Shown: positions 9,810 to 18,436, counted from the stretch's first letter. The stretch: DNA of 64,000 nucleotides from Pseudomonas sp. PSE14 (GCF_029203285.1 NZ_CP115669.1:5518001-5582000); one strand, 5' to 3'. The notes: generated by a model not told the origin, from the letters alone. Program-made: numbers and translations.

Positions 9810-9838
9810 AAAAAGCCCGGCGAATGCCGGGCTTTTTT
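9810..9838 (+). terminator. Rho-independent terminator after ilvD
   Basis: AAAAAGCCCGGC, a four-base loop and GCCGGGCTTTTTT. Confidence 0.93.
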
Positions 9839-9879
9839 GTTCCAGTTGCGGTGCTTCTCGTTACCGCGGACTGCTTTCT

Positions 9880-9961
9880 GTAGGAGCGAGCTTGCTCGCG
9901 AACCCGCTCAACCTCGGCGTCACAGACCTGCTCTGTTCGCGAGCAAGCTCGCTCCCACAGG
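9880..9961. repeat. REP pair (family 1), convergent copies
   Basis: TGTAGGAGCGAGCTTGCTCGCGAA followed by its inverted partner TTCGCGAGCAAGCTCGCTCCCACA form a BIME of the common Pseudomonas REP type. It lies between ilvD and the solitary pilin gene. Confidence 0.9.
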
Positions 9962-9983
9962 GATCACGCGGCTCCGCTACGTC

Positions 9984-10445
9984 TTACGAGTCGCCTTTTG
10001 CCGTCTTCGGACAATCCCCGGAACCGGGCTTGAGCCCACGCTCCGCATTGCAGATCGTTCCGCTTTCCGTCCAGACGATATTCCCCAACTTGTCGTCCTT
10101 CTTGGGGGTCAACTCGATGGTCAGTGCATCACCATCGGCATTGGTCGCTCCGGTAGTCGCCTTGATGACGCCATTCTCAACCGAATAGCCGCCGGTGATA
10201 TTCGATGTCTCTGCGAGCCCCTCGGGAATCCCATACGCGCCGGCCTTACACTCACTCGGCTTCGCATCGGCGAGACAGAGACTGACCGCCGTCTTCACAC
10301 CAGACAACTCGGTCTTGGCCGCTGCGGCCCGTGATCGCGAGGAGTAGTCCGAGTACAAGGGCAGGGAAACCGAAGCCAGGATGCCGATGATCGCCACGAC
10401 GATCATCAGTTCGATCAGGGTAAAACCGCGTTGCACGTTCTTCAT
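9984..10445 (-). CDS. Type IV pilin-like protein (solitary)
   Basis: 153-residue type IVa pilin or pseudopilin. The prepilin leader MKNVQRG is cleaved before F in [20 protein letters not shown], with Glu5 of the mature protein present; this hydrophobic helix anchors the subunit in the inner membrane and packs in the pilus core. Four cysteines occur (LCLAD, SECKAG, TICNAE, GDCPK); the last pair could form the C-terminal disulphide loop of major pilins. Two adjacent ATGs (10448 and 10445) are possible; 10445 has better spacing from AAGGA. A PilD-type peptidase and assembly ATPases are not local. Neighbours are ilvD and a permease, and a REP pair lies just downstream, suggesting insertion of a pilin cassette. 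Major versus minor pilin cannot be decided. Confidence 0.88.
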   Translation of the reverse strand: MKNVQRGFTLIELMIVVAIIGILASVSLPLYSDYSSRSRAAAAKTELSGVKTAVSLCLADAKPSECKAGAYGIPEGLAETSNITGGYSVENGVIKATTGATNADGDALTIELTPKKDDKLGNIVWTESGTICNAERGLKPGSGDCPKTAKGDS

Positions 10446-10690
10446 CATCAAATCCTTTTGCAGCGTTGATGGACATCCGGCGACCGCAATCCGGGCCGGA
10501 TTCGCTCCATTCAAGTCGCCGTTTCAGGCCGACGCATTCAGATGCTTCCGCAGCAAGCTGCTGAAATTTCTCCCTTTTCCGGCCTGTTGAAGGACGCAGC
10601 AGTACCGCTCCGCTCCAAATCTGAACGAAAGCGCCCTTCCCGTTCGTCCTTCCTTGTCTCATGGCACTGTGCGATCCCGACCGCGCCCAG

Positions 10691-10696
10691 TAAAAT
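10691..10696 (+). promoter_or_regulatory. Putative -10 box (TAAAAT) for the permease gene
   Basis: TAAAATCGCGCTCTTTTTTCCGG lies 27 bases before ATG 10723 and closely resembles the promoter context at 5915. Bases 10449-10690 hold no supported gene; they are the shared upstream region of the pilin and permease genes. Confidence 0.5.
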
Positions 10697-10722
10697 CGCG
10701 CTCTTTTTTCCGGACCGCCCCC

Positions 10723-12114
10723 ATGAGCTCCTTCGAGAACCCGTCCGCCGCCAAGGATCAGCCCGATCTGGTCTACGGCCTGGAAGACCGCCCGTCCCTG
10801 CCGATCGCCTGGCTCGCCGCGCTGCAGCACCTGCTGGCGATCATCGTGCCGATCGTCACCCCCGGCCTGCTGATCTGCCAGGCGCTGGGTGTATCGCCGC
10901 GCGATACCAACCTGATCGTATCGATGTCGCTGGTGATCTCCGGCATCGCCACCTTCGTCCAGTGCAAGCGCTTCGGGCCGTTCGGCGCGGGGCTGCTGAT
11001 CGTCCAGGGCACCAGCTTCAACTTCGTCGGCCCGCTGATCGCCGGCGGCGCACTGATGGTGAAGAACGGCACGCCGGTGGAAGCGGTGATGGCGGCGATC
11101 TTCGGCGTGGTCATGGCCGGCTCCTTCGTGGAGATGGGCGTGTCGCGCATCCTGCCCTTCGTGAAGCGCCTGATCACCCCGCTGGTCACCGGCATCGTGG
11201 TACTGATGATCGGCCTCACCCTGATCAAGGTCGGCCTGATCAGCATGGGCGGCGGCTTCTCCGCCATGTCCAACGGCACCTTCGCCAACGGCGAGAACCT
11301 GATGCTGTCCGGGCTGGTGCTGGCGATCATCGTCATCCTCAACCGCATCCCGGTGGTGTGGATGCGCAGCGGCGCCATCGTCATCGCCCTGGCCGTTGGC
11401 TACGCGCTGGCCGGCTACCTGGGCCGCCTCGACTTCACCGGCATGCACGAGGCGCCGGCCTTCCAGGTGCCGGTGCCGCTGCACTTCGGCCTGGGCTTCT
11501 CCTGGAGCCTGTTCATCCCGATGCTGGTGATCTACCTGGTGACCTCGCTGGAAGCCATCGGCGACGTCACCGCCACCAGCAAGATCTCCAGGCAGCCGGT
11601 GGAAGGCCCGCTGTGGATGCAGCGGATCAAGGGCGGCGTGCTGGTGAATGGAGCCAACTCGCTGCTGGCCGGCCTGTTCAACACCTTCCCGAGCTCCGTG
11701 TTCGCACAGAACAATGGCGTGATCCAGCTGACCGGCGTCGCCAGCCGCCACGTCGGCCTGTGGATCGCCGCGATGCTGATCGTGCTGGGTCTGTTCCCCA
11801 GCGTGGCCGGGGTGATCCAGGCCGTGCCGGAGCCCGTGCTGGGCGGCGCGGCCATGGTGATGTTCGGTGCCGTCGCCGCCTCGGGCATCAACATCCTCGC
11901 CGGCACCCACCTGGACCGCCGCGCGCTGCTGATCATCGCCGTCAGCCTGGCGCTGGGCCTGGGCATCTCGCAGGTGCCCGAGTTCCTCGCGCACATGCCG
12001 CACGCCATCCGCAACGTGCTGGAGTCCGGCGTCGCCACCGGCGGCATCTGTGCCCTGCTGCTGAACTGGTTCCTGCCCGAGTCCGACGCTGCCAAGGCCT
12101 CGCACAACGGCTGA
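10723..12114 (+). CDS. NCS2 family nucleobase permease (xanthine/uracil type)
   Basis: 463-residue inner-membrane transporter of the NCS2 (NAT) family, which imports uracil, xanthine or uric acid with protons. About 12-14 hydrophobic segments are visible. Diagnostic features are Gln-His in the first membrane segment (ALQHLLAI) and the family signature QNNGVIQLTG, whose Gln-Asn start and Thr-Gly end favour a purine (xanthine or urate) rather than uracil substrate; that preference is an inference. The ATG at 10723 is chosen over an upstream frame start because the sequence from MSSFENPSAA matches the family and lies after the promoter. It ends in a hairpin terminator. Confidence 0.88.
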   Translation: MSSFENPSAAKDQPDLVYGLEDRPSLPIAWLAALQHLLAIIVPIVTPGLLICQALGVSPRDTNLIVSMSLVISGIATFVQCKRFGPFGAGLLIVQGTSFNFVGPLIAGGALMVKNGTPVEAVMAAIFGVVMAGSFVEMGVSRILPFVKRLITPLVTGIVVLMIGLTLIKVGLISMGGGFSAMSNGTFANGENLMLSGLVLAIIVILNRIPVVWMRSGAIVIALAVGYALAGYLGRLDFTGMHEAPAFQVPVPLHFGLGFSWSLFIPMLVIYLVTSLEAIGDVTATSKISRQPVEGPLWMQRIKGGVLVNGANSLLAGLFNTFPSSVFAQNNGVIQLTGVASRHVGLWIAAMLIVLGLFPSVAGVIQAVPEPVLGGAAMVMFGAVAASGINILAGTHLDRRALLIIAVSLALGLGISQVPEFLAHMPHAIRNVLESGVATGGICALLLNWFLPESDAAKASHNG

Positions 12115-12119
12115 TCCGC

Positions 12120-12152
12120 CACGACGCCACCCTCGGGTGGCGTCGTCGTTTA
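12120..12152 (+). terminator. Terminator after the permease gene
   Basis: ACGACGCCACC, loop CTCG, GGTGGCGTCGTCGTTT. The stem is strong and the T tract short. It lies immediately before the phosphoesterase gene. Confidence 0.75.
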
Positions 12153-12163
12153 TGCTCCCTGGC

Positions 12164-12631
12164 ATGACCACTTCCCTGCGCATCGGCGTCATCGCCGACA
12201 CCCACGGCCTGCTGCGCCCAGAAGCGCTGGCGGCGCTGCAAGGCTGCGCGCGCATCCTGCACCTGGGCGATATCGGCCCCGCCTCACTGCTCGACCAGCT
12301 CCGCGAACTGGCGCCGCTGGACGTGGTGCGTGGCAACAACGACACCGACGACTGGGCTGAAGCGCTGCCGGAAACCCTGCTGCTGGAGCTGGGTGGGCTG
12401 CGGCTTTACCTGATCCATGACCTCAAGCAGCTGGCCGTCGATCCGGCAGCCGAGGGCATTGATGTGGTGCTGGCGGGGCATTCCCACAAGCCGCTCAACG
12501 AGGTGCGCAACGGGGTGCTGTATCTGAACCCAGGAAGCGCGGGGCCGAGGCGGTTCAAGTTGCCGATTGCGCTGGCGATCCTGACCGTGGTCGAGGGGAC
12601 GGTCGAGGTGGAGATGGTTTCGCTCGTCTAA
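12164..12631 (+). CDS. YfcE/MJ0936-type metallophosphoesterase
   Basis: 155-residue calcineurin-like phosphoesterase of the small YfcE/MJ0936 group. All metal-binding motifs are present in order: IADTHG, LGDIG, RGNND, LIHD and GHSHKP. Such enzymes hydrolyse phosphodiesters in vitro; the biological substrate is unknown. ATG 12164 gives MTTSLRIGVIADTHG, the usual short N-terminus. The gene sits just after the permease terminator, so it probably has its own weak promoter. It is followed by a REP pair and a convergent GTPase gene. Confidence 0.87.
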   Translation: MTTSLRIGVIADTHGLLRPEALAALQGCARILHLGDIGPASLLDQLRELAPLDVVRGNNDTDDWAEALPETLLLELGGLRLYLIHDLKQLAVDPAAEGIDVVLAGHSHKPLNEVRNGVLYLNPGSAGPRRFKLPIALAILTVVEGTVEVEMVSLV

Positions 12632-12635
12632 GAGC

Positions 12636-12703
12636 GTTCGCGAGCAAGCTCGCTCCTACGAAGAGCCGTGCACACCCTGTAGGAGCGAGCTTGCTCGCGA
12701 ACC
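12636..12703. repeat. REP pair (family 1), divergent copies
   Basis: TTCGCGAGCAAGCTCGCTCCTACG then TGTAGGAGCGAGCTTGCTCGCGAA, in the opposite order to the pair at 9880. It fills the gap between two convergent genes. Confidence 0.9.
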
Positions 12704-12718
12704 GCCCCGGCATCGCGG

Positions 12719-14092
12719 TCATGGCTCCAGCAGTTGCGCCGCCAACTGCGCCACCGCTTCCTGCCGCTCGCTCTTCTCGCTGCGCCGCCCACCATTGAGG
12801 CTGGACCATTCCGGATGCGCCCGCGCCTTGCGAAGCCCCTCGGGCAGCTTGCCCTCGCGCCACTGCTTGTCCTCGGGCGATTGCAGGTGGATCGCCTCCA
12901 CCGCCGCATGCCCGCGCGTCTGCAACGCCGCCAGCAATTGCCGCTGACGCAGCGCCAGCAGGCGCAGAACGCTGTCGTCCACGGACAGCTCGCGGCTGCC
13001 CTTGAGCTTGCCCAGCAGGCGCTGCCCGTAATGGCCGACGGTCTGCCAGGCTCCCCCGGCGATGGCGCCCAGCGCGGTGGCCGCGCCCAAGGTAAGGCCG
13101 CCCACCAGCAGGTCGATCCCCGCCCCCGCCGCCGCGCCGGCCGCGACACCGCCGCCCAGGCGGATGCCCAGTTGGCGCAGGGTTTCCGGGTTGAACAGGT
13201 CATCGCCCCAGCGACCATCCAGCAGCGGCAGGTCGGCCGCGCGGGCGTCGTCCTTGCGGAAGGCGTAGAGGCTGAGCAGCGCCTTCACGCAGGTGTCTTC
13301 GCGTTTGCGCACCTGATTGCGCAGCGTCTCGGTGGCGGCTTGCACGGCGGCATCGCCGGCCGGCACCAGCTGGCGGCAGGCGGCGACATCCACCAGCAGT
13401 TCGGCAATCAGCCGCGCACCGGCCTCGCGGCGTGCCACGGCCTGGGCTTCGTGATCGGCCACCAGGCGGTCCAGCTGCGGACGCGCGCGCTCCAGCATGA
13501 GCGCGAGACTTTCATACAAGCGGCGCTCGCCATCCAGCGGCGGCGCCACGCTGTCGAAGCGCACCAGCGCGTGCAAGCCGAGACGGGACAAGGCCTCGCG
13601 CCACTGTTCCTCGCGGTGCTGCGGGCTGGCGACGAAGTTGAGCACCGGCAGCAGCGGCCGGGCGCAGGCGGCGAGCACGGCCAGTTCGTCGCGGTACTTG
13701 GCCAGTACCGGCTCACGGGCGTCGATCACATAGAGGCCGGCGTCGGAAGCGAGCAGTTGGCGTAGCACCTTGGCCTCCTGTTCGAAGCGGCCGCGGGCTT
13801 CGCTGCCATCGAGGAAGCGGCGCAGTTTCTCCGGGCCGTCCAGGCGTTCGCCCGGGCGCTCCAGGCCGTCGAGGAAGTCGCGCAGGGCGATGGCGTCTTC
13901 CAGGCCGGGCGTGTCGTACAGCTCCAGCAACGGCTCGCCGTCCACCGACAGGCGCGCGCCTTCCACATGCCGCGTAGTGCTGGGGCGATGGGAGACTTCG
14001 CCGAAGCCCACGTCGCGGGTCAGGGTGCGGAGCAGCGAGGTCTTGCCGACGTTGGTGTGGCCGACCACGGCCAGTTTCAGCGCATCAGTCAT
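12719..14092 (-). CDS. TRAFAC-class GTPase with DUF3482-type C-terminus
   Basis: 457-residue protein with an Era/TrmE-like GTPase domain in the first ~200 residues: G1 loop GHTNVGKTS at residues 11-19, G3 DTPG in ELYDTPGLED, and a switch region around HRPSTTRHVEG. The C-terminal half has a glycine/alanine-rich stretch (GGGVAAGAAAGAGIDLLVGGLTLGAA) that looks membrane-inserting or helix-packing, followed by a charged tail. Domain content matches DUF3482. It overlaps the upstream membrane-protein gene by eight bases, so the two are translationally coupled and probably act together at the inner membrane. Biological role unknown. Confidence 0.82.
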   Translation of the reverse strand: MTDALKLAVVGHTNVGKTSLLRTLTRDVGFGEVSHRPSTTRHVEGARLSVDGEPLLELYDTPGLEDAIALRDFLDGLERPGERLDGPEKLRRFLDGSEARGRFEQEAKVLRQLLASDAGLYVIDAREPVLAKYRDELAVLAACARPLLPVLNFVASPQHREEQWREALSRLGLHALVRFDSVAPPLDGERRLYESLALMLERARPQLDRLVADHEAQAVARREAGARLIAELLVDVAACRQLVPAGDAAVQAATETLRNQVRKREDTCVKALLSLYAFRKDDARAADLPLLDGRWGDDLFNPETLRQLGIRLGGGVAAGAAAGAGIDLLVGGLTLGAATALGAIAGGAWQTVGHYGQRLLGKLKGSRELSVDDSVLRLLALRQRQLLAALQTRGHAAVEAIHLQSPEDKQWREGKLPEGLRKARAHPEWSSLNGGRRSEKSERQEAVAQLAAQLLEP

Positions 14093-15461
14093 GTCCGCTC
14101 TCCAGCCAGCCCAGGGGCGACGCCGAGGTGTGCGGTAATTGCAGGCGGTCGATGGCCGTGTGCCAGTCGCCCAGGCGCTCGGCGTCCAGCGCTTCACCCG
14201 GCGGCGCTTGCAGCAGCCAGATGCGGGTAGCGGCGGCGCAGCGCGAGAGTTCGGCGATCAGCGCCAGGGTGCCGCGATCCGGCGAGCGGCGCGGGTCGCA
14301 AGCGATCACCAGGCGTGCCGGCGGATAACGGGTGAGTTGTTCCAGCAGGCGGCGGCGCTGGGCGCCATCGTCGAGGTCGCCGGCGTTGGCGATACTTTCC
14401 GGCAGCTTCGGCGGCCAGTTCGGCCGGTCGAGCAGTTCGATGGAGACCAGCAGTGCGCCGTCGGCAGTGGACGCCGGGGCCTGCGCTAGCGGCTCGACCA
14501 GTTCATCCGGCGCCGCATCGCTCACACCCAGGCGCTCGCTGGCGGGCATCAGGCGTTCGCGCAGCAGCGCATAGCCGGGCAGCGAAACGTCCAGCGCCAG
14601 CTGCGCGCGGCCGCGCTTCCAGCGCCACAGGCACAGCAGCCAAAGCGCGCCGCGCAGCAGCACGCCGTAGACCAGCAGGATGCCGACCAGCCAACCGGCC
14701 CAGGCATGGCGCGCATTTTCGCTGGCCACCAGGGCATCGCCGCTGGCGCGCACCAGTTCCGAATCCGGCTGCGGGAAGCCGAGCAGCGAGGGCAGCGCGC
14801 CGAGGCCGTGGGTCAGCGCGATGAAGGTATCGCCGCCGAGGATGGTGGTCTCCCAGACGAAGCCATAGCGCCGGGTGGCCAGCAGCGCCAGCATCACGCC
14901 CAGGGCGCTGGTCAGCGCTACCAGCCAGAGGCCGTGGACCAGCAGGCCCAGGGCCCAACGGGTGAGGCGCTGGCGGTCCAGCAGCACCAGCAGGGCCGGC
15001 GCGAGCTGCGCGGCCTGGGCATCGCGGGCCAGCTTGCCGCTCAGCCAGAGCCACAGACGCCCTAGCGCACCGGCCGCCTCGCCGCTGGCGGAGAAGGCCA
15101 GAAGCCAGCCGATCAGGGTAATCAGGTGCAGGCCGAGCAGGCTGGCCAGGGCCCAGAACACGTTGACCGGGCGCACACCGTCTCCCAGCGCTGCGAGCGC
15201 CAGGCCGCCGCCGGTGAACAGGGCCAGCGCCAGCAGGACATAAATCGCCAGCCGCGCGCCCTGGGTCCAGGTACGCAGAGCGGCACGCTGGCCGTCGCGT
15301 TCGGCCAGCAGCAGCGCACGGTTTTGCAGGCGCCGGGCCAGGTCGCCGCCGCCGACGATGGCGCGGCGATTGGCTTCGCTGTCTTCCAGGGGACCGGCCT
15401 GCTCCTCGCGCAGGCGCACGGCCTCGCACAGCCACAGGGATTGGAGGGGGGACTCGCTCAC
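14085..15461 (-). CDS. DUF2868 membrane protein
   Basis: 458-residue inner-membrane protein that pairs with the adjacent GTPase; the combination DUF2868-DUF3482 is conserved across Pseudomonas. The N-terminal ~85 residues are cytoplasmic and charged. Hydrophobic segments follow (IYVLLALALFTGGGLALAAL, LLGLHLITLIGWLLAF, ALGLLVHGLWLVALTSALGV and WLVGILLVYGVLLRGALWLL), and the C-terminal ~180 residues are soluble. GTG 15461 is selected because GGAGA precedes it; the upstream in-frame ATG at 15554 has no ribosome binding site. Function unknown. Confidence 0.8.
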   Translation of the reverse strand: MSESPLQSLWLCEAVRLREEQAGPLEDSEANRRAIVGGGDLARRLQNRALLLAERDGQRAALRTWTQGARLAIYVLLALALFTGGGLALAALGDGVRPVNVFWALASLLGLHLITLIGWLLAFSASGEAAGALGRLWLWLSGKLARDAQAAQLAPALLVLLDRQRLTRWALGLLVHGLWLVALTSALGVMLALLATRRYGFVWETTILGGDTFIALTHGLGALPSLLGFPQPDSELVRASGDALVASENARHAWAGWLVGILLVYGVLLRGALWLLCLWRWKRGRAQLALDVSLPGYALLRERLMPASERLGVSDAAPDELVEPLAQAPASTADGALLVSIELLDRPNWPPKLPESIANAGDLDDGAQRRRLLEQLTRYPPARLVIACDPRRSPDRGTLALIAELSRCAAATRIWLLQAPPGEALDAERLGDWHTAIDRLQLPHTSASPLGWLESGHD

Positions 15462-15640
15462 AGGGTCTCCGACAATCGGTATTCGCCAGCAAGGATAACC
15501 GCTGCTCGCCGCTACGTCCCGGCACCGCCGGTAACACCCCTTGGCATCAACCAAACCAAGGAGGGGCTCCCGGCGTGAGCGGGCAGGCTCAGACTCAGCG
15601 GATAACGCTGCCCCTATAAAAACAACAATGAGGCCTCGCC

Positions 15641-16663
15641 ATGCTGCGCTCGCTGCTCAGTGCCTTGCCCCTGCTGCTCGCCGCCGCCAGCGCGTCGGCC
15701 GTGGAAACGCCCCCGGTGCGGCCCTCCGACTGGGGCCCGGACACCCCGCTGATGCAGGCCGTACCGCCTCGCGTGCTGGATGCCAGCGTCAGCGCCCGGC
15801 AGTCCGCCAGCAACACCTCGCAACTGTGGATCAGCCAGACTGACTTCCGCCTGCACGACGACATCGGCTTCTTCATCCGCAAGATGCTGATCCAGATGAG
15901 CCCGGTAGCCGGCACCGGTACGCCGCTGATGCTGGACGACCCGAAGTCCATGGTCGCGCGTATCCAGGCCGGAGACATCTTCGTCGCCGACGCCACCCTC
16001 GCCACGCTGCTCAACGAGGAGCTGCGTAACGCCAACGCCCCCGTGCGCAACCTGAAGCTCAGCACTCGCGCCGATGGCCAGGAAGTCCACGGCGAACTGC
16101 TGCGCAAGGGCCGCTGGCGGCCGCTGCGGATGGTCACCGGGATCGAGCAGGCCGGGCCACTGAAGGTGGCGCTGGTGCCGCAGCGGATCTTCGTCGACGG
16201 TGTGGACGTCACGCCTTCACTGACCGCCGCGTCCATCGAGATGTCCGAGGTGCTGCAGCTGCACACCGCACACATGCAGCTGATCGGCAACCGCATCCTG
16301 GTCGACCTCGACGGCTTGTTCCCGCCGCCGCGCCTGGACTTCACCGTGCGCCGTCTGGCGCTGGCCGACGGCGGCATGGACCTGCTGCTGGGCAACGATC
16401 TGGACGAGCTGAAATGGCCGCAGCTCAAGGCACCGAAGAGCTACATGTTCATCGAGGGCGGCGACATCAAGATGGCACGGACCATCCTGGTGAAGGCCTA
16501 CGCGTTGTTCACCAGCCTCAGTCCCGATGCGCCGCTGCTGTTCAATCTCTACGACTACCGCCGCCAGCTGCAGTACGGCGAAATCCGCCTGCGCGAGGAC
16601 GGCATGGTGCACATCGCGGTATCTCCCATAAAAGCGCCGGCCCCGGAGGAGAAAGCCCTATGA
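15641..16663 (+). CDS. Exported protein of unknown function, first of a tandem paralogue pair
   Basis: 340-residue protein with a signal peptide (MLRSLLSALPLLLAAASASA) and a mature part predicted to be rich in beta strands. It shares layout and motifs with the next gene: an N-terminal GFFIRKMLIQM or VDMYFQGG-like strand pair, a LLNEEL/LFNQHI helix and a C-terminal LFNLYDYRRQL-type motif (LAFNLKDYRKV in the partner). A periplasmic or outer-membrane location is likely. Its stop overlaps the ATG of the next gene by four bases (ATGA). It precedes folA as in P. aeruginosa. No function is assigned. Confidence 0.83.
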   Translation: MLRSLLSALPLLLAAASASAVETPPVRPSDWGPDTPLMQAVPPRVLDASVSARQSASNTSQLWISQTDFRLHDDIGFFIRKMLIQMSPVAGTGTPLMLDDPKSMVARIQAGDIFVADATLATLLNEELRNANAPVRNLKLSTRADGQEVHGELLRKGRWRPLRMVTGIEQAGPLKVALVPQRIFVDGVDVTPSLTAASIEMSEVLQLHTAHMQLIGNRILVDLDGLFPPPRLDFTVRRLALADGGMDLLLGNDLDELKWPQLKAPKSYMFIEGGDIKMARTILVKAYALFTSLSPDAPLLFNLYDYRRQLQYGEIRLREDGMVHIAVSPIKAPAPEEKAL

Positions 16664-17724
16664 GAACCCTCCTCGCTTCCCTGCTCCTGCTGGCGTTTGC
16701 CGGCAACGCCGTCGCCGAGAGCGCCATCGACAAGCAGCAGCGTGAACTGGGCGTACTGCGCCAGGGCTGGTTCCAACAGACGCCGCCGGCGCCGGAATTC
16801 AAGGCCAGCCGACCCGGCGGCCTGCGCGACTCCGGCCAGGACGGCGTGGGCATCCTGCTCAACAACGTGGACATGTACTTCCAGGGCGGCGTCGGCTTCC
16901 ACAGCCCGCAGCTCAAGGGCTGGCTGGTGCCGCTCAAGGCCGGCGAGCCGATCGACTTCGACCGCCCGCAGGACATGCGCATCGAAGTGTCCGAGGGCGA
17001 GGTGATCCTCAGCCCCGAGCAGCTCGCCAACCTGTTCAACCAGCACATCCTCGCCTACCCGGAAACCATGCTGCGCGACTTCCAATTCAGCGTCGAAGGC
17101 GACCGCCTGCTGGTCTCCGGCGAGGTGCGGCCACTGGGCGTCGGCCCCTGGCTGCCGCTGCGGCTCTCCGGCACGGTGAAGCTCGACGGCGACAACCTCG
17201 ACTACCAGCCCGACAGCGTGAAGGTGCTCGGCGTGCCCAGCTACGGCGCCATGAGCGTGGCGGGCCTGCACCTGGATTCGCTGGTAACGCTGGAGCGCCC
17301 CGGTGCGCTGTTGCAGGGCAACGTGCTGCACCTGAACTACCACCAGGTCTTTCCCCTGGTGGGCATTGGCGGCCGGGTCGAATCCAGCTGGCTGGACGCC
17401 GAGGGCCTGCACCTGAAGTTCGTGCCCAAACCGGGAGCCGCGTCGCTGGCCTTCGAACCGCCGCGCCAGGCGGGACCGTCCTATATCTGGCTGCAGTCGG
17501 GCGACTTGAAGATCTTCGAGATCCTCATCACCTACTCGCAAGTGCTGCTCAAGGCCGAACGACCGGACCAGACCCTGGCCTTCAACCTCAAGGACTATCG
17601 CAAGGTGCTGGCCACCGGCGTCACCCAGGTCAACGAAGACGGCACCTTCTTCATGCGCGTTCCGCCCTCCGGTCCCACCGGGGAGGTGCGACTGGTATCC
17701 TCTGGCAACGGGAGTTCCCGCTGA
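16660..17724 (+). CDS. Exported protein of unknown function, second of a tandem paralogue pair
   Basis: 354-residue protein with signal peptide MRTLLASLLLLAFAGNAVA. It is a diverged paralogue of the preceding gene, with corresponding blocks NNVDMYFQGGVGFHSPQL, LANLFNQHILAYPE, GDLKIFEILITYSQVLLKAE and FNLKDYRKVL. GGAGGA at 16645-16650 supports ATG 16660, and the ATGA overlap indicates coupling to the first gene. The C-terminus runs into folA (TGATG junction), so all three genes form one transcript. Function unknown; the duplication suggests the products form a hetero-oligomer or act on related partners. Confidence 0.83.
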   Translation: MRTLLASLLLLAFAGNAVAESAIDKQQRELGVLRQGWFQQTPPAPEFKASRPGGLRDSGQDGVGILLNNVDMYFQGGVGFHSPQLKGWLVPLKAGEPIDFDRPQDMRIEVSEGEVILSPEQLANLFNQHILAYPETMLRDFQFSVEGDRLLVSGEVRPLGVGPWLPLRLSGTVKLDGDNLDYQPDSVKVLGVPSYGAMSVAGLHLDSLVTLERPGALLQGNVLHLNYHQVFPLVGIGGRVESSWLDAEGLHLKFVPKPGAASLAFEPPRQAGPSYIWLQSGDLKIFEILITYSQVLLKAERPDQTLAFNLKDYRKVLATGVTQVNEDGTFFMRVPPSGPTGEVRLVSSGNGSSR

Positions 17725-17744
17725 TGTTCACCACTGGAGTCACG

Positions 17745-18257
17745 ATGTCCGAAGTCCTGCCCCTGGCGATGATCGCCGCCCTTGCCGAGAACCGCGTGAT
17801 CGGCGTCGACAACCGCCTGCCCTGGCACCTGCCGCAAGACCTCAAGCACTTCAAGGCCATGACCCTGGGCAAGCCGGTGATCATGGGCCGCAAGACCTGG
17901 GATTCGCTGGGCCGTCCGCTGCCGGGCCGCCTCAACATCGTGGTCACTCGCCAGACGGGCCTGAAGCTCGAAGGCGCGGAAGTCTTCACCAGCCTCGATG
18001 CCGCGCTGGAACGCGCCGCGCAGTGGGCCAGGGAAGAGGACGCCGAGGAACTGATGCTGATCGGCGGGGCGCAGCTTTACGGTGAAGCCCTGGGCCGCGC
18101 CGAGCGGCTGTACCTGACCCGCGTGGGCCTGAGCCCGGTGGGCGATGCGCATTTTCCCGAGGTGAACGAGGGGCAGTGGCGCCTGGCGTCGAGCATCGAG
18201 CATGACGCGGAAGGCGAGACGCCGGCCTATGCGTTCGAGGTTTGGGAGCGGGCTTGA
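17745..18257 (+). CDS. folA: Dihydrofolate reductase
   Basis: NADPH-dependent dihydrofolate reductase, which regenerates tetrahydrofolate and is the trimethoprim target. It is 170 residues. The active-site loop NRLPWHLPQDLKHFK carries the conserved acidic residue (Asp32, equivalent to E. coli Asp27), and VIMGRKTWDSLGRPLPGR and LMLIGGAQLY form the cofactor site. ATG 17745 with GGAG at 17736-17739 matches known N-termini (MSEVLPLAMIAA); a start at 17724 that overlaps the upstream stop would add seven residues. It is the third gene of the operon with the exported paralogues. Confidence 0.95.
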   Translation: MSEVLPLAMIAALAENRVIGVDNRLPWHLPQDLKHFKAMTLGKPVIMGRKTWDSLGRPLPGRLNIVVTRQTGLKLEGAEVFTSLDAALERAAQWAREEDAEELMLIGGAQLYGEALGRAERLYLTRVGLSPVGDAHFPEVNEGQWRLASSIEHDAEGETPAYAFEVWERA

Positions 18258-18270
18258 GCGAATCAAGAGC

Positions 18271-18415
18271 CCCTCACCCTAACCCTCTCCCGGAGGGAGA
18301 GGGGACCGACCGGCACGTATTGAAAGCTCTGCGTTAGCCGAGCGTATCAGCGAAGGCAGGACTCATCTCGGCACATACGGCCCCCTCTCCCCCTGGGAGA
18401 GGGCTGGGGTGAGGG
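18271..18415. repeat. Inverted repeat pair (family 3)
   Basis: CCCTCACCCTAACCCTCTCCC with an internal hairpin at 18271-18304 and its inverted counterpart GGGAGAGGGCTGGGGTGAGGG ending at 18415 enclose ~75 bases of unique sequence. A third, smaller copy lies at 32659-32695. The region between folA and the acyl-CoA dehydrogenase gene holds nothing else but the terminator at 18437. Confidence 0.75.
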
Positions 18416-18436
18416 ACCGCCCAGCACCGAACCTTC

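Noticed and set aside
9880..12703. CRISPR-like array from repeated GAGCGAGCTTGCTCGC units
   Set aside because: Copies are palindromic, occur singly or in pairs in gaps between genes and lack regular spacers; they are REP elements.
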